A stretch of DNA of 57,620 bases from an uncultured Collinsella sp. GTDB lineage: Bacteria; Actinomycetota; Coriobacteriia; Coriobacteriales; Coriobacteriaceae. The notes beneath the pieces are model-generated. The model was given only the letters and a program-made list of their open reading frames with translations. It was not told the origin of the DNA and did not search any database. Both the position numbers and the translations under genes were made by a program. The stretch lies in assembly GCA_900542175.1 (NCBI GenBank), contig UQNC01000007.1, forward strand, positions 1 to 57,620. Reading direction: 5' to 3'. Positions 1 through 6,499 of the stretch are shown here, piece by piece (positions within the stretch are counted from its first letter, which is position 1; the number at the start of each line of letters is the position of its first letter).

Positions 1-55
1 GAGGGTCTGACTACGAATCAGAACGTCATAGGTTCGAATCCTATACGCCGCACCA
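1..55 (+). tRNA. tRNA-Arg(ACG), 5' end cut by window edge
   Basis: The sequence matches positions 23-77 of the two complete tRNA-Arg genes downstream: anticodon stem TCTGA/TCAGA, loop CTACGAA (anticodon ACG), T-arm GGTTCGAATCC, acceptor 3' strand ACGCCGC and encoded CCA. Only the window border removes the D-arm and 5' acceptor strand. It is the first of three copies. Confidence 0.93.
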
Positions 56-65
56 ATTGAAATTG

Positions 66-95
66 AAAGCCTCCGGCAACGGGGGCTTTTCTTTT
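66..95 (+). terminator. Terminator of first tRNA-Arg
   Basis: Stem AGCCTCCG / CGGGGGCT with loop GCAA, followed by a TTTTCTTTT tract 11 nt after the CCA. The stem contains one T.G wobble. Confidence 0.8.
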
Positions 96-110
96 ATGGC
101 AACACCGCAT

Positions 111-246
111 GGATTCGAACCTCGTTCGAGGCGCGGGCGTCAAGAAAACGCGGAGCGTTTTTAGCCCGCGGGCGAGCACGCCGGCAGGCGGGCGAAGCCG
201 GCGCGGATCCGCGGAGCGGATGCGCGGAATCCTATACGCCGCACCA
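111..246 (+). repeat. tRNA-linked hairpin cassette, copy A
   Basis: The cassette opens with GGATTCGAACC, the reverse complement of the tRNA T-arm. Four hairpins follow: P1 CCTCG/CGAGG (120-131); P2 with outer stem CGCGGGC/GCCCGCG (132-138/164-170) and inner stem AAAACGC/GCGTTTT (145-151/155-161); P3 CGCC/GGCG; P4 around GCGGAT/ATCCGC. It ends with the 3' part of tRNA-Arg (AATCC through CCA). The CCA lies 191 bp after the CCA of the preceding tRNA, and the terminator is duplicated behind it. There is no coding potential. Function is unknown: it could be a mobile or recombining unit or a structured RNA. Confidence 0.75.
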
Positions 247-325
247 ATTGAAATTGAAAGCCTCCGGCAACGGGGGCTTTTCTTTTAGGCGGACGCCGCA
301 TGGATTCGAACCTCGGTCGAGGCAC
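247..325 (+). repeat. Duplicated tRNA-Arg terminator and aborted cassette start
   Basis: The spacer and terminator behind the first tRNA-Arg recur here almost unchanged. GGATTCGAACC and the P1 hairpin CCTCGGTCGAGG follow (302-323), and then the cassette breaks off. The remaining bases to 369 are AT-rich and lead into the next tRNA promoter. The flank copies are nearly identical, so this duplication looks recent. Confidence 0.65.
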
Positions 326-369
326 GAACAACTTAATTATCACTCCGTAAAATTTTTTCTAATTGTCGC

Positions 370-398
370 TTGACCCATCGGGGGCTCGCGTGCATAAT
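370..398 (+). promoter_or_regulatory. Promoter of second tRNA-Arg
   Basis: TTGACC (370-375), 17-bp spacer, CATAAT (393-398), ending 12 bp before the tRNA. The third tRNA-Arg has the same -35, spacer length and -10. Confidence 0.75.
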
Positions 399-410
399 AA
401 TCCGTGCGTT

Positions 411-487
411 GCGGCGTTACCTCAGCTGGATAGAGGGTCTGACTACGAATCAGAACGTCATAGGTTCGAATCCTATACGCCGCACCA
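411..487 (+). tRNA. tRNA-Arg(ACG), complete
   Basis: 77 nt with CCA encoded. Acceptor GCGGCGT/ACGCCGC, anticodon stem TCTGA/TCAGA, loop CTACGAA with anticodon ACG (wobble A34, normally edited to inosine to read CGN codons), T-arm GGTTCGAATCC. It has its own promoter and terminator, so it is an independent transcription unit. It is identical to the third copy over its whole length. Confidence 0.97.
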
Positions 488-496
488 ATTGATTTT

Positions 497-522
497 AAAG
501 CTCCCGGCAACGGGAGCTTTTC
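497..522 (+). terminator. Terminator of second tRNA-Arg
   Basis: Perfect stem AAAGCTCCCG / CGGGAGCTTT with GCAA loop, ten nt after the CCA. The copy behind the following cassette has a different but also complementary stem, so this duplication is older than those at copies A and C. Confidence 0.8.
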
Positions 523-541
523 CTTTATGGGGGCATTGCGG

Positions 542-677
542 AGATTCGAACCTCGTTCGAGGCGCGAGCGTCAAGAAAACGCGGAGCGTTTTTAGCGAGC
601 GGGCGAGTCCGCCGACAGGCGGGCGAAGCCGGTGCGGATCCGCGCAGCGGATGCGCGGAATCCTATACGCCGCACCA
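542..677 (+). repeat. tRNA-linked hairpin cassette, copy B
   Basis: Same layout as copy A: inverted T-arm start (one substitution at 542), P1 to P4, and the tRNA-Arg 3' end with CCA at 677, exactly 190 bp after the CCA at 487. The P2 inner stem is intact. The outer stem has two mismatches (CGCGAGC against GCGAGCG), suggesting decay. No tRNA body is present, so the 3' end is not a functional tRNA. Confidence 0.7.
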
Positions 678-687
678 ACTGTACTTT

Positions 688-713
688 AAAGCCTCCGGTA
701 ACGGAGGCTTTTC
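688..713 (+). terminator. Terminator behind cassette B
   Basis: Perfect stem AAAGCCTCCG / CGGAGGCTTT with loop GTAA and trailing T tract. Compared with 497-522, the stem has changed on both sides, so pairing is conserved while sequence is not. Confidence 0.75.
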
Positions 714-825
714 TTATATGTCGACATACTTGAGGAGTTGCTTTCGCCGTGTTTGAAAGTATCGAGTCGATCGACTGCATCAAATGAGTAAAAATCAAAT
801 TCGATAACTTTTTTTGAAAAAATGC

Positions 826-854
826 TTGACCATTATTCAGTCCCTGTGCATAAT
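826..854 (+). promoter_or_regulatory. Promoter of third tRNA-Arg
   Basis: TTGACC (826-831), 17 bp, CATAAT (849-854), followed by the tRNA 12 bp later. An AT-rich stretch at 787-822 may act as an UP-type element. Confidence 0.75.
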
Positions 855-866
855 AATCAACAAGTC

Positions 867-943
867 GCGGCGTTACCTCAGCTGGATAGAGGGTCTGACT
901 ACGAATCAGAACGTCATAGGTTCGAATCCTATACGCCGCACCA
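867..943 (+). tRNA. tRNA-Arg(ACG), complete
   Basis: 77 nt including CCA, identical to the gene at 411-487. Anticodon ACG in loop CTACGAA. The terminator at 953-980 (stem AAAGCTCCCG/CGGGGGCTTT) is repeated unchanged behind the cassette that follows. Confidence 0.97.
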
Positions 944-952
944 TTTGAGATT

Positions 953-980
953 AAAGCTCCCGGCAACGGGGGCTTTTCTT
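953..980 (+). terminator. Terminator of third tRNA-Arg
   Basis: Stem AAAGCTCCCG / CGGGGGCTTT with GCAA loop and a TTTTCTTTT tail, ten nt after the CCA. It contains one C-to-G mismatch position relative to a perfect stem. Confidence 0.75.
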
Positions 981-997
981 TTACGTAAACACCGCAT

Positions 998-1133
998 GGA
1001 TTCGAACCTCGGTCGAGGCGCGGGCGTAAAGAAAACGCGGAGCGTTTTTAGCCCGCGGGCGAGCACGCCGGCAGGCGGGCGAAGCCGGTGCGGATCCGCG
1101 CAGCGGATGCGCGGAATCCTATACGCCGCACCA
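998..1133 (+). repeat. tRNA-linked hairpin cassette, copy C
   Basis: Begins with GGATTCGAACC, then P1 (CCTCGGTCGAGG), P2 with both stems intact, P3, P4 (GCGGAT/ATCCGC around GCA), then the tRNA-Arg 3' end with CCA at 1131-1133. This is 190 bp after the CCA at 943. The flanking terminators are identical on both sides, so the duplication is recent or kept uniform by gene conversion. Confidence 0.75.
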
Positions 1134-1142
1134 TTTGAGATT

Positions 1143-1170
1143 AAAGCTCCCGGCAACGGGGGCTTTTCTT
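1143..1170 (+). terminator. Terminator behind cassette C
   Basis: Duplicate of the 953-980 terminator: AAAGCTCCCG, GCAA loop, CGGGGGCTTTT. It isolates the tRNA cluster from the next gene. Confidence 0.7.
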
Positions 1171-1295
1171 TTGCGCCAGCTTGAGTGCTTTTGTCCAAAG
1201 GGACGATTTCCTGTCGACTCGTGTAAGATTCCGAGTAGATGTCGCGACTTATTCGCGACCACTCCTTCTCAAGCGACCGATCAGGGTGATATTTC

Positions 1296-3737
1296 GTGGC
1301 AGAGCGTCCGACATACAAGCTCAGGTTTCTCGATCCCAAGAAGCGCTTTCCGGCGATGCCCGAGCAGCCTGCGGGACGCTCATATGGCGTGGTCTGGAAA
1401 CTCTTTGGCGAGGATCAGCATGAATCTTGTTATGTCGTCGAATTCGTTGGCAAAAGCCATGTGTCGCTTTTGGGCTACGTAAGCGTTTCGGGTGAGGTGT
1501 ACAAGGTGGACCGCCCCGTCAGCGAGGCTCCGCTGCCCAACGATCCCGACATGGAACTGGTCCTTGACGAGTCGGACTCCGGTATTGGTGAGATTATGGT
1601 GAGGGGAGCAAACGGCACGATGCGCGCGTGCGCGCGAACCGTCGGCTCTCCCGAAGGTCCCATGCGCGAACAGTCCGATCACGAGACATGGAATTCGACC
1701 CGCTCCCTTCCTTACGGTGAGTTCATGGCATCGATGTTCCTGCGCTACGTGATATTCGCTGACTCCGAAAATACCATTGCGAGCACGGCGGACGCCGACG
1801 GACTCGACGAGGGTATGCAAAACGTTGTCGACAAGATCAAGCTCGTAAAGTTGCCCGAACCGGTCGAGGTGTTTTTGGGCTTTAACACGACACCGCTACC
1901 TGACGCTATCGAGACACTGCTCTACCGCGTTGACCATGCCGAGAATCTGAGCGGTATCGAGCGCTATGCCGCCGCCCTTATGAGTGAAATTGACTTGCCT
2001 CGCTTGCGCACCATCGCCGCTAAGTCCGAGATGAGCCTGGCTCGCATCGATCGCTCAAAGCTTTTCTATCTCAATTTTGATCGCAGCCTGCTGGACCAGG
2101 ACGAGATTGACATGCTGCTTGCCATCGAGTGCCGTCTTAACCGTCTCTCCGGCATCCTTGAGCACATCGGGGCCGGATTGGTCCCTGCGGCATCCTCGCC
2201 GAGCCTTGAGGGCTGCGCGCTCTTTGATGCGTGGCATATCGCCAAGACGACCAACGATGTTCCCCGACTGCTTGATACGGCCTCGAGCGATAACCCGTGG
2301 GGCAAACCGGGTACGGTGGCTTGCCAGCCGGGCGGTGAGTGGGATGTGCGTACCCGCTTCGCGCGTATTGTCGAGGCGCTTAACGTGGTCACGCGACTCG
2401 ACTATACCTATCGGGCAAACGTTGCCGAGGGGATCATGCTCGTTCGGTTTGGGCAGTCTGTCGTTGATGCCATGCCGCAACGTGAATACGACGCTCAAGA
2501 TGACGCCTGGCGCGAGTTGGACGAGGGCGCGCGTGCGATCTGGGCCGCGGAGCACGATGCGCGCGTGGCACTCACGCTTGCAGCAGCGTGTTTTGCCGCG
2601 GGCACCTGCATCACGCGCTGCTATGTGCAGATTGCTGCTCCCGGCAGTGAGCAGGGCGAGCGCGTTGTCGCAACGTATTTCTTTGGGCGCGCGGCCTATC
2701 TGGCCGATTGCGTGCCTGTCGCCAAGGATCTTGAGAGCATGGACATGGACGATATGCCGTGCAAGCGTGTACTTGAGGCGTATGAGTCAACCGTTCCGGA
2801 GACGATTGAGCCTGCGGAGGTTCATGCTCGTCCGCGTGATGACCATCGCACGCTGCCGCCGGCGCTGCGCGATCTGCTGCTTGCCGATACGGCTGACGAG
2901 TTGGAGGTCATGGAAGAGGACGACGACCCATACGTGGCCCGTGTTGTTGAATTGCGCGAGCAGGCAAAAGTCGACCGTACAGGTGCTTTTGAAGGCTTTT
3001 CCCGTCTTGTCGAGGAGTTGGAGGCTAAGTGCGCCGTCGCCGAGCTTTTGGCGACAGGTCCGGTTCAAACGCAGTTTTGCGATAACCAGCTGGTGCGCAT
3101 GGTGCTACCGGTGTTGGAAGAAGACCGCTCTGTGCGAATCCTTCGTGCGCCCGATGCGCTGTACTTTGCCCAGCACGAGATCTGCAGTTTTTACGCCGAG
3201 CAAGAGGACTTTGAACGAGCACTGCCCGAGGTGCGCCATCTTTACGATCTGGCGCGCTCGTCCATGCAGTCGCACTTTGCGCTCATCAACGTGCTCGCGC
3301 GTCTGGAGCGCTTTGACGAGATTATCGAGGTGGCGCGCCACGGCCTACGTATTGCCAGCGATCGTTCTGCAATCGGCTACCTGTTCTATCGCTTGGCGTT
3401 TGCCTATTGGAATTGCGATCAGCTCGACCTGGCGCTGGCTTGTTACCGTCTGGTGCCGCGCGGCGAGGAGTCGGGCAGCAGCGCACTGGAAGAAATGCAG
3501 GGCCTTGTGAACGAGATGGGCGTCAGCGAGCCTCCGACGTTCGAGGAAGCGGTCGAGACCATCCACAAGGCTGGACTCGAATTGCCGCCCGTGCCCGCGG
3601 TGACCAATCAGCTTGCGGATGCCGCCGTGCAGCTGGTCGATAACGGCTTCTTTTTCCTGGCGCGCGGCTGCATCTTCCAAATGTGGCGCACCATGGGTAA
3701 CGACGAGCTCGGCTCCCTCAACCGCTCGCTGGGGTAG
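1296..3737 (+). CDS. Large uncharacterised protein with C-terminal TPR-like region
   Basis: 813 residues from a GTG start; a weak GGGTG lies upstream and the next Met is at residue 21. I do not recognise a family. No signal peptide or membrane segment is visible, so it is probably cytosolic. Residues about 620-725 form amphipathic helical pairs of the kind seen in tetratricopeptide repeats (HEICSFYAEQEDFERAL, then LINVLARLERFDEII, then LFYRLAFAYWNCDQLDLAL). Acidic stretches occur near residue 545. The N-terminal 60 residues look like a compact beta-rich domain. It stands alone between the tRNA-Arg cluster and tRNA-Ser. A scaffold or binding role is only a guess from the repeats. Confidence 0.8.
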   Translation: MAERPTYKLRFLDPKKRFPAMPEQPAGRSYGVVWKLFGEDQHESCYVVEFVGKSHVSLLGYVSVSGEVYKVDRPVSEAPLPNDPDMELVLDESDSGIGEIMVRGANGTMRACARTVGSPEGPMREQSDHETWNSTRSLPYGEFMASMFLRYVIFADSENTIASTADADGLDEGMQNVVDKIKLVKLPEPVEVFLGFNTTPLPDAIETLLYRVDHAENLSGIERYAAALMSEIDLPRLRTIAAKSEMSLARIDRSKLFYLNFDRSLLDQDEIDMLLAIECRLNRLSGILEHIGAGLVPAASSPSLEGCALFDAWHIAKTTNDVPRLLDTASSDNPWGKPGTVACQPGGEWDVRTRFARIVEALNVVTRLDYTYRANVAEGIMLVRFGQSVVDAMPQREYDAQDDAWRELDEGARAIWAAEHDARVALTLAAACFAAGTCITRCYVQIAAPGSEQGERVVATYFFGRAAYLADCVPVAKDLESMDMDDMPCKRVLEAYESTVPETIEPAEVHARPRDDHRTLPPALRDLLLADTADELEVMEEDDDPYVARVVELREQAKVDRTGAFEGFSRLVEELEAKCAVAELLATGPVQTQFCDNQLVRMVLPVLEEDRSVRILRAPDALYFAQHEICSFYAEQEDFERALPEVRHLYDLARSSMQSHFALINVLARLERFDEIIEVARHGLRIASDRSAIGYLFYRLAFAYWNCDQLDLALACYRLVPRGEESGSSALEEMQGLVNEMGVSEPPTFEEAVETIHKAGLELPPVPAVTNQLADAAVQLVDNGFFFLARGCIFQMWRTMGNDELGSLNRSLG

Positions 3738-3786
3738 GCGAAGCTTTCAAGAAGGAAAGGCTGCCAGGCAATTAGAAAATTTCCTC

Positions 3787-3815
3787 TTGCCCATCCTTGG
3801 CTGTTTGGTTACTAT
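3787..3815 (+). promoter_or_regulatory. Promoter of tRNA-Ser
   Basis: TTGCCC (3787-3792), 17-bp spacer, TACTAT (3810-3815), 14 bp upstream of the tRNA 5' end. Confidence 0.65.
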
Positions 3816-3829
3816 AGAACGGCTGTTAC

Positions 3830-3920
3830 GGAGAGCTGACCGAGAGGCCGAAGGTGCTCGCCTGCTAAGCGAGTATGCCCCAAAAGGGCATCTGGGGTTC
3901 GAATCCCCAGCTCTCCGCCA
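3830..3920 (+). tRNA. tRNA-Ser(GCT)
   Basis: 91 nt including CCA. Acceptor GGAGAGC/GCTCTCC, anticodon stem CTCGC/GCGAG with loop CTGCTAA (anticodon GCT, reading AGC/AGU). A long variable arm (TGCCCC AAAA GGGCA) marks it as class II. T-arm GGGTTCGAATCCCC. Confidence 0.97.
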
Positions 3921-3934
3921 GTACGAATTTGAAG

Positions 3935-3962
3935 AAGGGTCCCATTTGGGGCCCTTTTTATT
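3935..3962 (+). terminator. Terminator of tRNA-Ser
   Basis: AAGGGTCCC / GGGGCCCTT with ATTT loop followed by TTTTA. It is duplicated unchanged 190 bp downstream. Confidence 0.8.
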
Positions 3963-3980
3963 ATCAAGAATGGCATCTGG

Positions 3981-4110
3981 GGATTCGAACCCGAGAGGGC
4001 ACGGGCGTTAAGCAAACGCGAAAGCGTTTGTAGCCCGTGGGCGAAAAGCCGCCAGGCTTTGAAGCCGGAGGGCATGCGCAGCATGCCCGGACATCCCCAG
4101 CTCTCCGCCA
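3981..4110 (+). repeat. tRNA-linked hairpin cassette, copy D (at tRNA-Ser)
   Basis: Same architecture as at tRNA-Arg but sequence-diverged and carrying the tRNA-Ser 3' end. The inverted T-arm start (CTGGGGATTCGAACCC, 3977-3992) is fully complementary to the tRNA-Ser T-arm. P1 is CCC-GAGA-GGG. P2 outer stem CACGGGC/GCCCGTG (4000-4006/4033-4039) and inner CAAACGC/GCGTTTG (4013-4019/4024-4030) with a GAAA loop. P3 is AAAGCC-GCCA-GGCTTT. P4 is GGGCATGC-GCA-GCATGCCC. CCA at 4108-4110 is 190 bp after that of tRNA-Ser. The P2 internal loop GTYAAG opposite TA is shared with the Arg copies. Confidence 0.75.
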
Positions 4111-4124
4111 GTACGAATTTGAAG

Positions 4125-4152
4125 AAGGGTCCCATTTGGGGCCCTTTTTATT
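4125..4152 (+). terminator. Duplicated tRNA-Ser terminator behind cassette D
   Basis: Identical to 3935-3962. The repeat unit (about 72 bp identical, 3903-3974 and 4093-4164) includes the end of the tRNA, this terminator and the AT-rich spacer. It again runs into GGATTCGAACC at 4171, where the second copy ends. Confidence 0.75.
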
Positions 4153-4184
4153 ATCAAGAATGGCGGCTGGGGATTCGAACCTCA

Positions 4185-4214
4185 AAAAAAGAGGCATCCT
4201 TTCGGACGCCTCCC
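4185..4214 (-). terminator. Terminator of D,D-carboxypeptidase gene
   Basis: On the minus strand GAGGCGTCC / GGATGCCTC with loop GAAA is followed by seven T. One pair is G.T when read on the minus strand, which fits function in that RNA. It lies 27 bp past the stop codon. Confidence 0.8.
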
Positions 4215-4240
4215 TTCAGTGGGCTTATTATTCTTGCGCA

Positions 4241-5581
4241 CTACACCTCGGGCGCCTTGGCGACGGTCTCGCTTTCTGTCGTGAGCGGGCGGTTGTCGAT
4301 GCGGCGGCCCAAGCGATCGAGCTTCACGAGTAGCCACTCAATGGGATTCGGCCCTGCGCCTTCCTCGTCGGCAACCAGGTCCATGACGGCGATCTTGGTG
4401 CCATCCTGCTTGAGCGTAACGCTGCCCACCTTGTCGCCCACATGCACCGTGCCCGAAAGATCGTCGTAGCTAACCTTTTCGGTCACCTCGCCGGCAAGGG
4501 AAAACACGGTCGCTTGCGCCGTAGGATCGGCGAGCGTGGCGTCGATCGTCTTATCCGTCCAGTCGGTTTGGCCAATGCGCGCCATAAGTGGGTTGCCGTT
4601 GGCGGTCTTTTCCTGCGTGTTGGCGATTGCGACCGTCACCTTGTGACCGTAGTACCAATTGGCAAGGGTTGCGGTATCGGTAAAGCGCTGGTCGGTGGTG
4701 GTGGAGTTCAAAACGACGGTGTAGATCTCGTCGCCATCGCGGTTGTAGGCACCCGTAAAGCAATAGCCTGCATCATCGGTGGTGCCGGTCTTGCCACCGA
4801 TGTTGCCATCTTGGCCTAGCAAATAGTTATGCGTGTCCATGGAATGCGAATGGTCGGTGCCGTCGGCGCCCGTGACCTCGATCCAGGAATCCTCGCTCGC
4901 TACGACCTCGCGGATCGTGTCGTTTTTCATGGCCTCCTGCATCATCAGCGCTACGTCGTGTGCGGTTGAGTGCATATCGCCAGCCCACTCATCAAAGTCC
5001 AGACCATGCGGGTTTTCAAAAAGCGTGCCGGTGCAACCGAGCTTCTTAGCGCGCTCGTTCATGGCTTTCACAAATGTTGCCTCGGCGTCTTTGGTCTTAG
5101 GGTCGATCTTCTTGCCCACATATTCGGCGAGCACGATGGCGGCGTCGTTGCCCGAGGGAATCATCAGGCCGCGCAGTGCCTGCTTCACGGTGAGCTCGTC
5201 GCCTTCGAGTAGGCCGGCTGTTGAATTGCCCACGGTGGCTGCGGCGTTGCTCACCGTGACCTTCTCGTCCATCTTGCAATTCTCGACGGTTAGGATTGCG
5301 GTCATGACCTTGGTGATCGAGGCAATCTTGACCTGCTCATCGGCACCGCGGGCATAGTAGACGGTGCCGTCTTTGCCCATGACGAGGGCATTGGTCGCAT
5401 CGATATCGGGCAGGTTTTCGGCCGTGATGCCGCGCGCATCGGCGGTTTTGCCGCAAACATTGTCGGTCGTGAGTACTTGGGCGCCGGCGACGGTGGGCAC
5501 GCCAGCGGCAAGGGCGATAGCGCAGACAAAGCCGGCGGCAAGCTGGGCTGAGCGCTTTGCAAAAGAGGTGAGGGACTTCAC
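4241..5581 (-). CDS. dacA: D-alanyl-D-alanine carboxypeptidase (peptidase S11)
   Basis: Serine-type penicillin-binding protein that trims terminal D-Ala from peptidoglycan pentapeptides outside the membrane. With the GTG start at 5581 it has 446 residues and an N-terminal signal peptide (basic KSLTSFAKR, hydrophobic LAAGFVCAIALAAGV, cleavage near VAGAQ). The three active-site motifs are present: SITK (88-91), SGN (143-145), KTG (264-266). A longer frame reaches a TTG at 5692, but it would run through a likely minus-strand promoter (TATACT at 5621-5626) and bury the signal peptide, so the shorter start is preferred. The C-terminal part resembles the beta-rich domain of class C LMW PBPs. It is transcribed divergently from the VanRS-like pair. 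Confidence 0.92.
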   Translation of the reverse strand: MKSLTSFAKRSAQLAAGFVCAIALAAGVPTVAGAQVLTTDNVCGKTADARGITAENLPDIDATNALVMGKDGTVYYARGADEQVKIASITKVMTAILTVENCKMDEKVTVSNAAATVGNSTAGLLEGDELTVKQALRGLMIPSGNDAAIVLAEYVGKKIDPKTKDAEATFVKAMNERAKKLGCTGTLFENPHGLDFDEWAGDMHSTAHDVALMMQEAMKNDTIREVVASEDSWIEVTGADGTDHSHSMDTHNYLLGQDGNIGGKTGTTDDAGYCFTGAYNRDGDEIYTVVLNSTTTDQRFTDTATLANWYYGHKVTVAIANTQEKTANGNPLMARIGQTDWTDKTIDATLADPTAQATVFSLAGEVTEKVSYDDLSGTVHVGDKVGSVTLKQDGTKIAVMDLVADEEGAGPNPIEWLLVKLDRLGRRIDNRPLTTESETVAKAPEV

Positions 5582-5778
5582 GGATTTCGCTTTCGACGGG
5601 ATGGTCTCTTCTGGAACTAGAGTATATCGTTTGCCGGCGTCGGCGATCATCGCGTGCGTGCGTGGCCCACATCCGCGCCCGAACGGGCACAAGGGTGCTT
5701 AAGGCCGACTTAATCACCCACGCTTGTTGTGTGTGGCGTGCGTCGCCTCGGGCATAATGGAGCGCGAGAGGAGCACGC

Positions 5779-6474
5779 ATGAACGAGCGCATTTTGGTAG
5801 TTGATGACGAGAAGGCCATCGCCGACTTGGTTGGTATCTACCTTACAAAAGAGGGCTTTGATGTCCAGATTGCCTATAGCGGGGCCGATGCTGCCAAGGC
5901 AATCCTGGAGCAGGAGTTCGATCTGGCACTGTTGGATGTCATGCTGCCCGATATCGATGGCTTTGAGCTACTGCGTACGATCCGTTTCAGCCATACCTAT
6001 CCTGTGATCATGCTGACGGCGCGCGATGCCCAGCAAGACAAGATCGAGGGCCTTTCGCTTGGCGCGGACGATTACGTGGTTAAGCCGTTCCGTCCGCTGG
6101 AGCTCATCGCGCGCGTGCACGCTCAGCTTCGCCGCTACACCAGCTACGGTAGCCGCTCGCAGGCGGCCGAGTCGCCGACCATCCAGCTCGACGGCCTGGA
6201 GATCAACCGCGATGCTCGTTCCGTAACGGTGGACGGTGCACCGGTACGCCTCACGCCCATCGAGTATTCCATCTTGCTGTATCTGGTTGAGCATCGCGGC
6301 AGCGTGGTAGCCGTGGAGGATCTGTTCCGCGCGGTGTGGAACGAGGATTTTATGCCCGGCTCCAACAATACGGTGATGGTGCACATTCGCCACCTGCGCG
6401 AAAAGATTGGCGACGACGCTCAAAAGCCGCGCTTTATCAAAAACGTCTGGGGCGTCGGCTACATAATCGAATAG
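5779..6474 (+). CDS. OmpR-family response regulator, VanR-like
   Basis: 231 residues: receiver domain with acidic pocket D9/D10, phospho-acceptor D53 in LLDVMLPD and K102 in VVKPF, then a winged-helix DNA-binding domain (about 135-231, ending WGVGYIIE). RBS AGAGGAG precedes the ATG. A CATAAT at 5753-5758 without a good -35 suggests activator dependence. The kinase gene follows after 25 bp. The closest known type is VanR/VanRB-like regulators, but no vanHAX genes lie here. Its likely target is the divergent carboxypeptidase gene or its own operon (inference from layout). Confidence 0.9.
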   Translation: MNERILVVDDEKAIADLVGIYLTKEGFDVQIAYSGADAAKAILEQEFDLALLDVMLPDIDGFELLRTIRFSHTYPVIMLTARDAQQDKIEGLSLGADDYVVKPFRPLELIARVHAQLRRYTSYGSRSQAAESPTIQLDGLEINRDARSVTVDGAPVRLTPIEYSILLYLVEHRGSVVAVEDLFRAVWNEDFMPGSNNTVMVHIRHLREKIGDDAQKPRFIKNVWGVGYIIE

Positions 6475-6499
6475 CGCCTTTGATGGTGGGGAAGTGGAT

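Noticed and set aside
229..246. Second, third and fourth CCA-ending tRNA 3' ends as extra tRNA genes
   Set aside because: No anticodon arm or 5' acceptor strand precedes them; they are only 3' fragments at the end of the cassettes.
161..1184. Several open frames of 60-136 codons on both strands across the tRNA-Arg cluster
   Set aside because: They run through tRNAs, terminators and hairpin repeats, have no RBS and repeat because the DNA repeats.
5582..5692. Extension of the carboxypeptidase to a TTG at 5692
   Set aside because: It would place 37 hydrophilic residues before a typical signal peptide and run through a probable promoter.
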